64,000 nt of DNA from Peltaster fructicola (Eukaryota; Ascomycota; Dothideomycetes), in NCBI GenBank assembly GCA_001592805.2, contig CP051141.1, positions 3,472,001 to 3,536,000 on the forward strand, in the 5' to 3' direction. Positions 43,645-54,941 of this stretch are shown here, one piece after another. The notes under the pieces are model-generated. The model was given only the letters and a program-made list of their open reading frames with translations. It had not been told where the DNA came from and ran no database searches. The translations under genes and the position numbers were made by a program. The stretch's first letter is position 1; each line of letters opens with the position of its first letter.

Positions 43645-46247
43645 ATGAGGTATCTTGCAACTAAAGCCTCAGATCCGCGCTTGTACTGACCACCAACCAG
43701 ATTTGGAGCTCAGTTGAGAAGCAGTCTTGTGAGAGATTGGTGAGGCGCACACACTTCCTGTCAATACAGTACAAGCTGACAGTGTACAGGTACTACTACT
43801 ACATCAGCTACGATGAGCTCAAGAAGAGCCTCCGAACGGACTTCGAGCACACTCCTCTAGTGCAGACGGCAAAGCAGAAGCGAAAGGCATGGTCTGAAGA
43901 GGATGAGAAGCGCTTCGTGGATCTGCTTGAACAAGAACTGGACAAGGTGTACACATTTCAGAAGGTGAAAAGCCAGGAGATTGTCCGACGCATAAAAGCG
44001 AGCGAGAAGGAGGTCAACGACGCCATCTCGAGGACGGAAGCTGGAAACCATGACGAGGCTGCCCGTGCAAGAGCTCCGAGTGAGGAGGACTACATGCTGC
44101 TCGAAGAGGACTTGTCGGATATCATCGCCGATGTTCATGATCTTTCGAGGTTCACTGGCTTGAACTACACTGGTGCGTTCGGAGACTTGAGACTGAACCT
44201 ATGCTGATGACCAACAGGCTTCCAGAAGATCATCAAGAAGCATGACAAGCAGACAAACTGGCATCTCAAGCCTGTCTTTGCAGCCCGTCTCAATGCCAGA
44301 CCATTCTTCAAAGACGACTACGATGCCACAGTTGTTGACCTCTCAAAGCTCTACGACCAAGTCCGGACACGCGGCAATCCAATCAAGGGAGACTCCTCGG
44401 CAGGAGGAAAGCAGCAGAACTTCGTCCGACAAACAACCAAGTATTGGGTGCACGCAGATAACATCACAGAGCTGAAGCTGATCATCCTTAAGCACTTGCC
44501 CGTGCTGGTCTTCAACCCAAGCAAGGAGTTCGAGCGCAAAGATTCCGCGATATCGTCTATCTACTATGACAACACCGATACCTGGGAGCTATATGAAGGT
44601 CGTCTGAAGAAGACTGAGGGCGCCGAGGCCATTCGTCTGCGATGGTACGGTGGCATGGAGAGTGACACCATCTTCGTCGAGCGCAAGACCCATCGCGAAG
44701 ACTGGACTGGCGAGCAGTCCGTCAAGGCTCGTTTCTCACTGAAAGAGAAGAACGTCAATGCATTCCTCAAGGGCGAGATGACAACGGAGCAGGTCTTCGA
44801 GAAGATGCGCCAGCAAGGAAAGAAGAGCGAAAAGGAGATCAACGACCTCGAAGCACTTGCAAAGGAGATTCAATTCAGAGTCATCGACCGTAAGCTCGTG
44901 CCGGTGACGAGATCCTTCTACAACCGCACAGCTTTCCAGCTACCAGGAGATGCGCGAGTGCGTATCTCTCTCGACACTGAACTGACCATGACTCGTGAGG
45001 ACAACCTGGACGGCAAGAGGAGAGCAGGTGACAACTGGCGCCGTATGGACATCGGCATCGACTACCCTTTTAGCCAATTACCTGCAGGCGACGTCGAACG
45101 TTTCCCATATGGTGTCCTTGAGGTCAAGCTGCAGACTGCACAAGGACAAGAGCCACCAGACTGGATTCGCGAGCTGACAGCATCTCATCTCGTCGAAGCT
45201 GTGCCCAAGTTCTCCAAATTCATCCACGGCACAGCTACCATGTTCCCAGATAGGATCAATCTCCTGCCATTCTGGTTCCCACAAATGGACGTTGACATCC
45301 GCAAACCCGTAAGTCATCGTTTTGGTATCGAGCGCCCTGGTCAGAGCACAGATGCTAGCACGAGCGCGGCGATGGATGATGACTCCGACGATGACCTCGA
45401 TGACGAGGAGCTCATAGGCCAGGACGACGAGAACATCAGCAGACTGCGCGCCGCACGCGATGCACGAGAACGACATGAGGAAGAGCGTCGTCTGGACCGT
45501 GCAAACGGCGGTGGAGGTAACTTTGAGGACGAGGAAGAACGTCTTGCGCACAAGCAGATCTCGACGCACGAGGACGACTACCCACTGTACGACTCTGACG
45601 ATGAGGAGGATCGCTTCGAAGAGGCTCGACGTGTTGGAGGCTGGACCTACCGATGGGAGCTTATCAAGCGACATGCAAGCCTCGCTGGTGACAAATTGCT
45701 GTTTGCACTCAAAATGCCGCGCCTGTGCCTCGCCCGACACCTGTCGACCCGCGTGAGGATCGTCTTGGTATTCCAGGCGGGAAAAATGTCTCCGAGAAGC
45801 GATTCAAGGCACCCAAGGGAAAGAAGATCCACGTGCCTGTGCGTGTTGAGCCAAAGGTGTCGTTCGCCGTAGAACGAACATTCCTCTCATGGGTGAGTCT
45901 GATGTCTAATGCTCTATCTAACCATGCTAATCACATCACAGCTTGAGTTCTCGATCATCCTTGGATCTATTGCTGCAACTCTGCTCAACTTTGGTGATCA
46001 ATTCTCGCTCTCCTCCGCATGGGCATTCACCATTCTTGCTTGCATATCACTCTTCTACTCCATGGGTCTATACGTCTGGCGTGTCAACAACATCCAAAAC
46101 CGCCGTGCTGTCAGCTATCACGACAAATGGGGCCCAACGGTGCTGTGCTTTGGCCTGGTTGTGTCCGTTGCCATCTCATTTGGCATCAGATTTGGCTCTG
46201 GCGAAGGTGGCTCGTTAAAGAACGGCAACAGGCCAAGCGTAATGTAA
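43645..46247 (+). CDS. VTC4: Vacuolar transporter chaperone 4, polyphosphate polymerase, with an apparent one-base frameshift
   Basis: Five exons: 43645-43649 (only ATG AG), 43701-43739, 43790-44172, 44218-45892 and 45942-46247. The N-terminal SPX domain ([39 protein letters not shown]) senses inositol pyrophosphate. The VTC catalytic tunnel domain follows: [67 protein letters not shown]. An acidic linker and a three-helix DUF202 tail ([20 protein letters not shown]) end the protein. It makes polyphosphate from ATP at the vacuole membrane. The catalytic signature fits Vtc4 rather than Vtc2/3. In exon 4 the frame changes at the A run 45711-45714: one more A would give [12 protein letters not shown] and lead straight into the conserved [20 protein letters not shown]. 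With it the protein is about 802 residues. Confidence 0.93.
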
Positions 46248-46425
46248 TAGGATGGAGTACACCTCCCGTACATCATACATTGATATCTGGCTATGTCACA
46301 ACACCTGAACAGCCTCAGCTTCGTTATCTGCGAGTTCATAACATCATCTACCGTGCTCACGCATTGTATATACTTCATCATTCCCATGCAACGCTTTCAT
46401 GCAATGCTCCCTGCGACCCACCTCG

Positions 46426-48846
46426 CTATGCAGTCCGCCTGAAGAAGTATATGTATGCAAACTTGACCATTTCCTCAGCATTTCCTCCTTGCGCAACTTT
46501 CTCGTCATTGAAGAGCACCCATTCTTCCTTGCCGCTCTGGCCAGCTGGAATCTTCTTCTTGACGAAGGCGACATAGTGGCCAGCATGAATCGAGTTGCCC
46601 TTGTGACACACGATTGACTTCAGATGAAAATGCGCCGGCTTGGTATCCTCCAGGGCAGATTTGTCTTGAGGCACTTCTGTATTGTCTGCTGACTGTGCTT
46701 CTTCGCCAAAATCGCCTTCGGCATCAGGGTGACTGAACAACCAGTCAACTGCTCGCTCCATGTCACCTCCTGTCTCTTTCAGAGCCTGTCGAGCTTGTGG
46801 TGCAGAGAAGCCCATCATGCCTAAGCTCTCGATGCTACCAGGATCTATAGATGCAGAGGCTCCGCCAGAAGGAGCGCCGCCAAGATCAAGTGGTGTGTCG
46901 ATGTTGGGATCATCCATATGCTCGAACAGCCAAGCGGCAGCCATTTCAGCATCGCCATTGCCTGTGGCATGCAAAGCTCTCTCGCATCGTGCACGTGGAA
47001 AACCCATGGCCATCAATGAGTCAAGAGCGAGCTCATTTGGCACAAACTTGTTCGAATTGCCGGCTCCAGCGTCTGCATCTTCTAGCAGTAGTTCTTCGTC
47101 AGGCTGCTTGCCTTTGCTGCGATACTTTTCGAAGTCTTGGACGTCGTCACTCACAAGAACGGGCACATCTTGCTTCGTGGGCACCCAGTTGACAATCTCA
47201 AACCTTCGAGCATTGACGGCCAGGATAGTTGGGAAAGTCTTGAAGAGAGCCTGCTTTGTGAAGCCCTTACCACCACAGCCCGAGCAGTTTAGCTCGACCA
47301 CCTCTGTCGCAGTAAAGTCATCCAGACATTGCTGTAGTGTAACTGCCTCGAACTCCTCCTTCTTGTCCGCCTCGGCATGACCATTAGTCATTGTATCGTC
47401 GTGCTTGACGCGCTTGATCGGCACAGCGACAGACAAGTTTTCCATTTCGTCCTGACGATAGCGTACCTTCTTGCAGGTCAGACACTGCAACCTCTGCTCC
47501 AGCACGAATCGAAATGCGTCGACGGGGTCGGTGACGTTCTGATATAGGCTCCTCGCTCCTTGCTGAGACCGCGTGATGAGCTTCAGGATGTGAAGTAATA
47601 ATTCGAAGGAGTCTTGTTGACGCATGGTGCTGAACTCTGCATGACCACGACCGATCAAGTGCTTGAGCATCGCTGGTGCGAGACCATCCTGCCATGCCTG
47701 ATCGTCCGAGATATCTGCGTTCCCGCTATATGATGTGTCCGGCTTGCCGTAGCGGCCAGAGAGCAGACCATCTGCGAGCTTACGCATCTGGGTCTCGAGA
47801 TCCTCTGCAGGCTTGCCAGCGGCCGAGAGAGCTTCGTCGGGCCTGAAGTAACGCGCCACGAACTCTTCATTCGAGAACAGGGCTTGTAATACAGAGTTGA
47901 GATAACAACTGTTGCCGAGATTCTTCAGGCCAGTGAAACCTGCGCCGAAGAGAGGTTGTAGCAGTTCGCCATCCGCTGTGGTCATACTGAAGTCGTGCGT
48001 CAGGTTCTGCTCAATGTTCATCTCTGTCATACTCTTCTCAGTCTTCACTCTGCTGGCGATATCGATGCCCCAGTGTGCGAGATGTGCAACAAGCTCTGGA
48101 TCAGTTCTCTCCTCGTCACAAGCGTAGCAGTAGATGTCTGCATTACCTTCCGCCGTGATACTACCGAGCTTCACTGCCACAGGATGACCTGTCGACTGGT
48201 TGTGTTCGAGCTGGTGACCATTTCCTGGCGGTCCTACGCCTCCATACTGCTTGCGACCACAACCCAGGTTGCCGCATGTCAAGCACAACCATAGGTTCTC
48301 CTTGAGATCGCACTGATTGCAGTGTCCGAGGTCACCAGATGGTATGCTCCTGCTCGACTCCTGCTCAAGACATAAACTATGCTCGCAAGGCGTCAACTCG
48401 AGCTCCCAAGCCTTGACCTCCTCCTGTTGTGCGAATGTGTTTGCCTTGAGTATGCCGTTGACCACTTGTTCGACCTTGCCACTCTTTTCAAGTTCTTGCA
48501 TGCCGCATTCGAGACACTTGACGCTCGTGATCGTCTCATACTTGTCCGCATCTGTTTCTGCCGTAACGGCGAGCTTGCTCAACTTCTTTGGTGGCTCATC
48601 CGAGTGCTTTCGTTTCTTAGTCTTCCGGATATTGACAGCGAGTGGATGCTGAGCTTGTGTAGCGTGAAGGTGAGAGTGATTCCGCGAGCCAGCACATCCT
48701 CCATTGAAGCAGGTCAAACACACATCGAGACCGGCTGAATCAAAGGTCGAGTCGAAGCATAGTGTGCAGTCCTCTCGATACACTGGATCTGTAGGCCCGG
48801 GAGAACAGATGTTGGCAGCGTCTATATGCGAACAAGTTGTGGCCAT
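46426..48846 (-). CDS. UBP14: Ubiquitin carboxyl-terminal hydrolase Ubp14 (USP5 type)
   Basis: A single-exon ORF; the ATG at 48846 (MATTCSHIDAANICSPG) gives 806 residues, and the frame extends upstream without a better start. Order: a cryptic zinc-finger region (CTLCFDSTFDSAGLDVCLTC), a ZnF-UBP domain (CNQCDLKENLWLCLTCG, GGVGPPGNGHQLEH), the Cys box (GLKNLGNSCYLNSVLQALF), two UBA domains (LDSLMAMGFPRARCERALHA and IESLGMMGFSAPQARQALKE), and the His box (HAGHYVAFVKK). These are the hallmarks of Ubp14/USP5, which takes apart free, unanchored polyubiquitin chains to recycle monoubiquitin. Catalytic Cys and His are present. Part of the promoter and the first codons belong to the repeat described at 48843-49093. 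Confidence 0.95.
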   Translation of the reverse strand: MATTCSHIDAANICSPGPTDPVYREDCTLCFDSTFDSAGLDVCLTCFNGGCAGSRNHSHLHATQAQHPLAVNIRKTKKRKHSDEPPKKLSKLAVTAETDADKYETITSVKCLECGMQELEKSGKVEQVVNGILKANTFAQQEEVKAWELELTPCEHSLCLEQESSRSIPSGDLGHCNQCDLKENLWLCLTCGNLGCGRKQYGGVGPPGNGHQLEHNQSTGHPVAVKLGSITAEGNADIYCYACDEERTDPELVAHLAHWGIDIASRVKTEKSMTEMNIEQNLTHDFSMTTADGELLQPLFGAGFTGLKNLGNSCYLNSVLQALFSNEEFVARYFRPDEALSAAGKPAEDLETQMRKLADGLLSGRYGKPDTSYSGNADISDDQAWQDGLAPAMLKHLIGRGHAEFSTMRQQDSFELLLHILKLITRSQQGARSLYQNVTDPVDAFRFVLEQRLQCLTCKKVRYRQDEMENLSVAVPIKRVKHDDTMTNGHAEADKKEEFEAVTLQQCLDDFTATEVVELNCSGCGGKGFTKQALFKTFPTILAVNARRFEIVNWVPTKQDVPVLVSDDVQDFEKYRSKGKQPDEELLLEDADAGAGNSNKFVPNELALDSLMAMGFPRARCERALHATGNGDAEMAAAWLFEHMDDPNIDTPLDLGGAPSGGASASIDPGSIESLGMMGFSAPQARQALKETGGDMERAVDWLFSHPDAEGDFGEEAQSADNTEVPQDKSALEDTKPAHFHLKSIVCHKGNSIHAGHYVAFVKKKIPAGQSGKEEWVLFNDEKVAQGGNAEEMVKFAYIYFFRRTA

Positions 48847-49093
48847 GCTGTGTGTTTGCTTGAGCGTGATCTGGTAGCAGGCAGACATGTCCACAGCACA
48901 AAGTTGCTGTTCATACCTGACGCCTGACGTAGGCCAAACAACACGCCACTTCGTGCGATCCGTCCGCGGGGACTGTCGAAGAGCACTCGGCCTTTCAGAA
49001 AGAAAAACAACAACAAGAACTTCAACGATGCTCGAGACATGACAGTGCTCTGAATGAGTTTCTATGGAGGATTCCCAGGCTACGAGTCACTGC
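48843..49093 (+). repeat. Repeat copy A, over the UBP14 start and promoter
   Basis: It shares ordered blocks with copy B at 54942-55217 in the same orientation. A 20-base perfect match lies at 48923-48942 / 55083-55102, with a 17-base match just before it (AGCACAAAGTTGCTGTT). Weaker matches are GCCACTTCGTG, CGCGGGGA and GGCTAC-AGTCACTG. It begins inside the first UBP14 codons and covers the UBP14 upstream region. Confidence 0.8.
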
Positions 49094-49148
49094 AAATATT
49101 ACCACCATCCGTAACGCCTAGAGTAATGCACCTTTTTGGGCATCGCTA

Positions 49149-50227
49149 CTACTGCCTCGCCTTGCGAGCGCCAAGCCGAAGCAACGTTTCCGCATTTCTG
49201 AAAGCGACCAACTCCAGCTGCTCCGGGTTAAGCAAGCCACTAGATGCCAGTTCTTCGAACCATCTTCGCCCTTCTTCATTCGTAGTGAAAGGCCAGTCCA
49301 CGCTATACAAGATATGCTCGATCTTTGTATTCGCCAGCAGGCATCTCATTGGGTTGAGACTCCAGACCCCTGAAGTGGTCACATAGATGTTCTGCTCCCA
49401 GACGTCGATCAGAGAGCGTTGAGATGCATTCCAGCGGTAGCCAAATCCTTCACATCGCTCAAGCATGAAAGGCAACATCTCGCCGAAATGGCCGACAATC
49501 ACCTTTAGGTTCGGATTACTGATATGTCAGTCTTAGAATGCCAATAGCAGACTGTACTCACCGATCGAAGACTCCGGCGGACACCAATCGTAGTACATGC
49601 AAACCTGTATCCGAGTGCCATCCCCAAGACTCCTGAGATGGAGATGTCAGTAAGACGGACGTATATCATGGTACGACATACATGAGCAAGACTAAATGCA
49701 CTTCCTGCAGGATAGTTGCCCGAATAGCGCTCTTCGATGGCAGAGGCTGAAGTCAATGTCGGGTGGATGTACACAGGCACATCCAAGTCGCTCGCACGCT
49801 GCCACAGGACATCGTACTCTGGCCCATCGAAGTATTTGCCATCCACATGGTTATCGACGAGTGCACCCACGAACCCAAGCTGCTTTACACATCTCTCGAG
49901 CTCTATAGCACTGGCTCTAGGATCGCCCATCGGGAGGACAGCAAATGCTGCGAAGCGGTCGTGTCGATCACGAATGCGATTCGCCAGCTCGTCGTTTCCT
50001 GCCTTGCAGACATCAGGACCAGCTCCTCCTGTCTGCCAAGCATGAGATATGACCTGACAGGTAACACCATTTTGGTCCATTGATGTTAGCCTCTCGCCAT
50101 CGATGTCTTCAAGAGACTTCAGATAACCAGGGTTGTGCTCGAAGACCTGGCGACCTCTCTCGTCCAAAGCGTTGTAGACGGCATGTGAATAGAAGTGCTC
50201 CTCGAGCGAGATCAGTGGAATACTCAT
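49149..50227 (-). CDS. Amidohydrolase, 2,3-dihydroxybenzoate/gamma-resorcylate decarboxylase type
   Basis: Three exons, 49682-50227, 49562-49632 and 49149-49518, give 328 residues. It opens with SIPLISLEEHFYS, a variant of the metal-binding E-x-H start of this amidohydrolase branch. Next come HAWQTGGAGPD, GALVDNHVDGKYFD, VPVYIHPTLTS and SWGWHSDTGLHVLRLVSAG. NLKVIVGHFGEMLPFMLER and ILYSVDWPF then carry the active-site His and Asp. The family removes CO2 from hydroxybenzoates without a cofactor other than a divalent metal. It is divergent from an FAD monooxygenase, which suggests an aromatic-acid route (for instance hydroxybenzoate to a phenol or catechol). The exact substrate cannot be read from sequence. 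Confidence 0.92.
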
Positions 50228-50818
50228 GATACGAGCAGTTTGTGCAAGGACAAAAGAGAAGAGAAATACCCTGGTAAGTACTCAATACTGCTCTGACATG
50301 ACGGCTGTTCTTATAACACCCATCGTGTGTACAGCACATGCTCATGAGAGACTTGAAAGAGAACCAGTCGTCAACCTTATTACGGTGTATCATTTTGTCC
50401 CGATCCGTCTCCAAAAGGCTGAAGCTCAATAATACTACTTGCCCTAGAACGCTCGGAGGGTCGGAGGTTCGGACCATCGCAAGTCATGCCCAAACCGACA
50501 ATTACTGCTCGCCACTACACTTTCCCATAGCAGGGATAACATGGACATTGAGCTGGTCGTGTCTGATCCTGGTGTTTCTGTCAGCAATTCGACCCATAGC
50601 CACAGCCTTTGTCATCTCCTTGTTCATCACCCTGCATGTCGGCGCAGATGGTTCCGATGTCCCATCGTCTGAACGGACGTCACTCTTTGAACGGTGTATG
50701 AGACATGATATGGTATAAGTACTCGCTGCGGCTTTCATATCCTCTTTGCATCAGCTGAACACAGAGTCTACTCAATACCAAAAGCACAACTGAACGTCTT
50801 GAAAGCAGAATCTCCGAA
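50228..50818. promoter_or_regulatory. Shared divergent promoter, decarboxylase / monooxygenase
   Basis: 590 bases between the two start codons. No gene is recognised. It contains the CGG-repeat site at 50454-50472. Confidence 0.5.
50454..50472 (+). promoter_or_regulatory. Candidate Zn2Cys6 factor site: three CGG triplets at 8-bp spacing
   Basis: CGG occurs at 50454, 50462 and 50470 as CGGAGGGT-CGGAGGTT-CGG, a regular direct repeat. The last unit lies inside a near-palindrome (GGTTCGGACC). Zn2Cys6 factors bind spaced CGG triplets, and one is encoded 2 kb away. The link to that protein is inference. Confidence 0.4.
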
Positions 50819-52357
50819 ATGCCGAACACAATCGATGGCGTGCAGCGATATCCACAACTTGGAATCAAGGTAGTGATTGTGGGAGCTGGCGTAGCTGGCT
50901 TGATGTCAGCCCTTGAATGCTGGCGGAAAGGTTGTGATGTGGTCGTTATCGAACGAGCACCAGAGATTTCACCTCTCGGTGAGTACTCCCCGATCCACGG
51001 TAGGCAACTGTGCTTACTTTGCTAGGTGATTTCTTCACGATCCCACCGTCGGGTATGTCGACCTTCAAGTACTATCCAGCCATGCTAGAAGACTACCACC
51101 AAGAGATTTACGACTGCAGCATTAGTATTTGGAGCACAGATGGCAAGTGTGTCATGAAGACCAAGCCAGACTGGACCAAACATCGGGAGGAGTCAGCAGC
51201 ACCCGATGTCTCAATCTCCTTCATCAAACGCCGGCCAGTGTTCACAACTATGCTCTACAATCAGTGCATCCGACTGGGCATCCCTGTTGTCTTCTCTCAG
51301 CACGCCAGATCGATCGAAGAGACTAGCGATGCTGTTGTCGTCACAACAGCCGATGGTACCCATTACCACGGCGACCTCTGCATCGCCGCGGATGGCATCG
51401 GTTCTTCTCTCACCAAAAATCTAACCGGCCACGAAGAAGCAGTGAAAGACAGTGGCTATGCAGCTGCTCGTGCTGCCTTCCCTCGTTCGGCCATCAAGCC
51501 TGGCTCACCAGCAGCATCTCTTCTAGCCAAAGTGGAGGAAGAAGCAGAGTTTCGAACATATCTCGGCGATGATCTGCATCTGATCTTGATGCTCACAAAG
51601 GACTATGTTTCCTTCGTCTACACACACGAGGCAAGTCATGCGATTTTCACTAACGCAGAGTTATACTGACTATGGACAGAGTGACGGCCACGCTGCGGAA
51701 TCCTGGCACAATCTACGAGAACCATCAGTGTTCATTGAGCAGCTGGAGCAGAAGACCAAAGGCTGGGATGCAGCCGTGATTGACTTCATTAGACAGATCC
51801 CAACAAAGGTTGTTGACTGGGGTTTGAGATGGAGGAACCCAAGCGAGCAATGGACATCTCTTGGCGGACGTGTCTTGAAGGCAGGTGACTCGGCTCACGC
51901 CTATCTTCCAACAGCCGGTAATGGCGCAGTACAGGCACTTGAGAGTGCTATTTCGATTGCAGAATGCCTCAGACTGGGCGGCAAGGATGGGGTGCCTTGG
52001 TCAACGAAAGTCCACAATCACCTGAGGTTTCAGCGAACATCAATCCTACAGCAGGCTGGCTTCAACAACCGTGACGAGCTTCACCATGCTGACCTTGAAG
52101 CGATAAGCAAAAGCAGAGAGTTGAGTGATATTGGATTTTTCAAGCAGGGCGGTTGGAGCTGGAAGCATCGTCCCGAGACCTATGCTACGCAGAACTACGA
52201 TCAGTGTCTTAGTCACCTCAGGGATGGTGCTGCTTTCGTCAACACGAATCTGCCGCCTGGTCACTTGTATCAGCCATGGAGCATGGAGTCTGAGGACGAA
52301 CGTATGGCAAGCAAAACCGCGTCGGACCTAAAGAAGAACGGATATTGGGGTGTATGA
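50819..52357 (+). CDS. FAD-dependent aromatic-compound monooxygenase (salicylate-hydroxylase-like)
   Basis: Three exons, 50819-50978, 51026-51630 and 51680-52357, give 480 residues. The second intron starts with GC (GAG|GCAAGT), a known minor splice type. The FAD motif VVIVGAGVAGLMSALE opens the protein. CIAADGIGS is the DG motif, and GDSAHAYLPTAGNGAVQALE is the FAD ribityl-binding GD motif. These three define group A flavin hydroxylases, which use NAD(P)H and O2 to hydroxylate aromatic rings. There are no membrane or signal segments, so it is cytosolic. It is divergent from the decarboxylase and followed by a Zn2Cys6 regulator, which supports a shared catabolic task. The natural substrate is unknown. 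Confidence 0.92.
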
Positions 52358-52526
52358 GTCATTGTTGTAGGGTCGAAGCAGCATACAGCCATATAGGCTT
52401 TGTCTATCGAGGCTGTGGATTTAGTAGTGTCGTCTTGGCAGAAGGTATAATCTGACGTTTGTTCTTGATCATTCAACAGCTTTGTCCTCAGCTCACAATT
52501 GCGTCATTTTTGAGATCACATCTAGA

Positions 52527-54753
52527 ATGTCGAGTAGAGCAAGACCCAAACCTCAACTATCCTGTGATGCATGCAGGCAACGAAAGTGAGACAACCTTGA
52601 GAACTCATACCATGCTAACATCTGACCACAATGTAGGCTTAAGTGTGACCGACAGCAGCCTTGTAGCCGGTGCGCCCGTAGTCGAGCGACCTGCACATAT
52701 CCACTGGACGCAGGATCGTCTGAACGGTCTCTTACGTCGCATGCAGAAGCGCATGATCAGGAGGTCGAGCAGCGTATCGAAGCGCTCGAGAGGAAGTTGC
52801 AGCGTCTGATACGTGGCATCGACAACGGCTCTCACAACAGGGAGGCATCATCAGCACGTCTTCACTCCACCATCACTGCTGAGATCAATGATTCGGGGCC
52901 AAGGCTGCACACTGATGGCCGGCGAACACATTTTGTTGACTCGTCGCACTGGGAAGGCATATTGGATGATGTTCGTCATCTTTTCTGAACAGAATGAAGC
53001 GTCGCTGATCTGTTCCTAGATAGCTGGCATTCGTCAGGACCTCAATGCCAATGCAGCTCTGACTCGTTCTCTTGCCAGACCTTTGCAACGAGTGAAAAGG
53101 AGACAGCAGGATGGTCAATCCCCTCAGTTGTTGTATGGCAATACAGCCGATATCAGCTTAGACGAGCTCCTCCAACCGCTAATATCGAGATCGCTCATCG
53201 ATACTCTACTCGATCTCTTCCTCGCACAGAATCGTGTGGCTGGATTATTGATTCCAATACATTTTCCGACTTTCAGAAAGAGAGTCGATGAGCTTTGGCA
53301 AGCTCCCGACGAAGTGGACCTCGCATGGATGGCAAGCTTTTATGCTGTGTTGTCAATGGCCAGCCACACAGCCTTCCGCTTGGGTGTGCAGCTCGATGAG
53401 TATCCTCACCTGGGCCATCTGTCCTTCACATGCATGAGGAGAGCTGCACAATGTCTGAGACGATCGAACTATCTTGAGCCTACCGAGGATACAGTTGGTG
53501 CTATGGTGAGCGACCTTGTAGCAAGCATATATATCCAACCACTCACAGTCTGCTAGCTGATGTATCTTGCCTGCGAGCATCCCTATGCTTGGCAGTATGG
53601 CGCTTTTGGAGCGTCAGTGGTGCTCGGTCTTGTGACACGATCAGCACTGCGTCTAGGCTATCACCGTGATCCGAGCCACTATCCCAACATGTCTATCTTC
53701 GAAGGCGAAATAAGGCGAAGAACATGGTGGTTTCTTTTCCAGCTGGATCAACTCCTCGCGGTCAAGAGTGGTTTGCCGAGACTTATTGACCGCGGAAAGA
53801 CAGACACGACGTTGCCGCAGAATCTACTCGATGAGGACCTCGATCCAGCCATGCTGAGCTTGCCAACGCCTCGATCAATGGACCAGCCTACGCCAGTGAG
53901 TTTCATGAATCACAAAGCGGCATTGCTTGAAGTGATGGGCTCGATGAGTTCTGCCATGAGTCACGAAGACGTTCTGCAACTAGACACGATCCTCAGCGAT
54001 ACTGCAACGCAGCGACCAGCCTGGCTCAACACACAAAACGTTCTTGGAGATGTCCCTGCAGTAGTATTGGTATCAGCTGTCGAAGTTGATCTCATCGAGC
54101 AGTCAGCTCGGATGCAGCTTCATCGGAGGTTCCTCCTACCAGCACACAACGATGAACGCTATGCTTTTTCTCGTCAGCGATGTATAGAGAGTGCAGAGCG
54201 AGCCATATATCTCCAGAGTTTGTTGATACAAGATCACCGAGGCCAGGTCGGTGAAGCAAAGCACAATTGGCGGTTCATTGCCCTCGTTGGCCATGACTTC
54301 CTCACTGCAGCCATGCTTCTGTGCTTGGACCTTGACCATGCGCTGAAGTCGAAATCTCTGTTCACGCCAGGACTGGAACACCTTGATCCGTCCGAATGGC
54401 AGCGTAGGGAAGAGCTTATACGACAAGCTCGCGATATGTGGTCAGCAATCGGTGTGTATGACGACAGTGGTCAGCAGGCTGCCAACATACTCACTGTTCT
54501 TTTGCGACGTTTCGAGGCTGCGCGCTCCTCATCCCAGGAAGGACCTGATGTTGAAGGAATGCAGAGCCACAACATAGAGACAAGCTTCCCGCAGCCACAA
54601 GGTCTGGATGCAGGCGGTTACACGATATGGCCGGAGATGGAAGACATGCTGCAATTTCAACCTATGTTGGACGGGTCGCAGATCAATATGGACTGGGAAA
54701 GTTGGGCATCCGGGTTCGCAGCGTCCACCAATGATTTTGGCATCGATCTGTGA
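52527..54753 (+). CDS. Zn2Cys6 fungal transcription factor
   Basis: Four exons, 52527-52585, 52637-52970, 53020-53505 and 53557-54753, give 691 residues. The binuclear cluster reads CDACRQRKLKCDRQQPCSRC then ARSRATC, split by intron 1 within the motif. A short coiled-coil (VEQRIEALERKLQRLIRGID) follows, then the fungal middle-homology domain (IPIHFPTFRKRVDELW, LGYHRDPSHYPNMSIFEGEI, RRRTWWFLFQLDQLLAVKSG). It is nuclear and DNA-binding, and probably controls the adjoining monooxygenase and decarboxylase genes. Intron 2 uses a weaker donor (GTTCGT), so that junction is slightly less certain. Confidence 0.93.
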
Positions 54754-54941
54754 AGTCACGCAAGATGTGATTGAGGCGAGCGACACCACTCTGACGACTG
54801 CTCGGACACGTAACTAGCTAGACTTAGTAGAGAGGGAGTGGCAACCTCTGGAGTGATTCTCAGACAGATGTCGAACCTTTGAGGTCCAATGGCAACTCCT
54901 GACATGCAGATTGATGCACTCGTTCGCGCTGCTGCGCTTCA

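Noticed and set aside
45700-45730. Programmed -1 ribosomal frameshift in VTC4
   Set aside because: The site CTC AAA ATG is not a proper X-XXY-YYZ slippery heptamer, and other VTC4 genes need no such event. A missing base is simpler.
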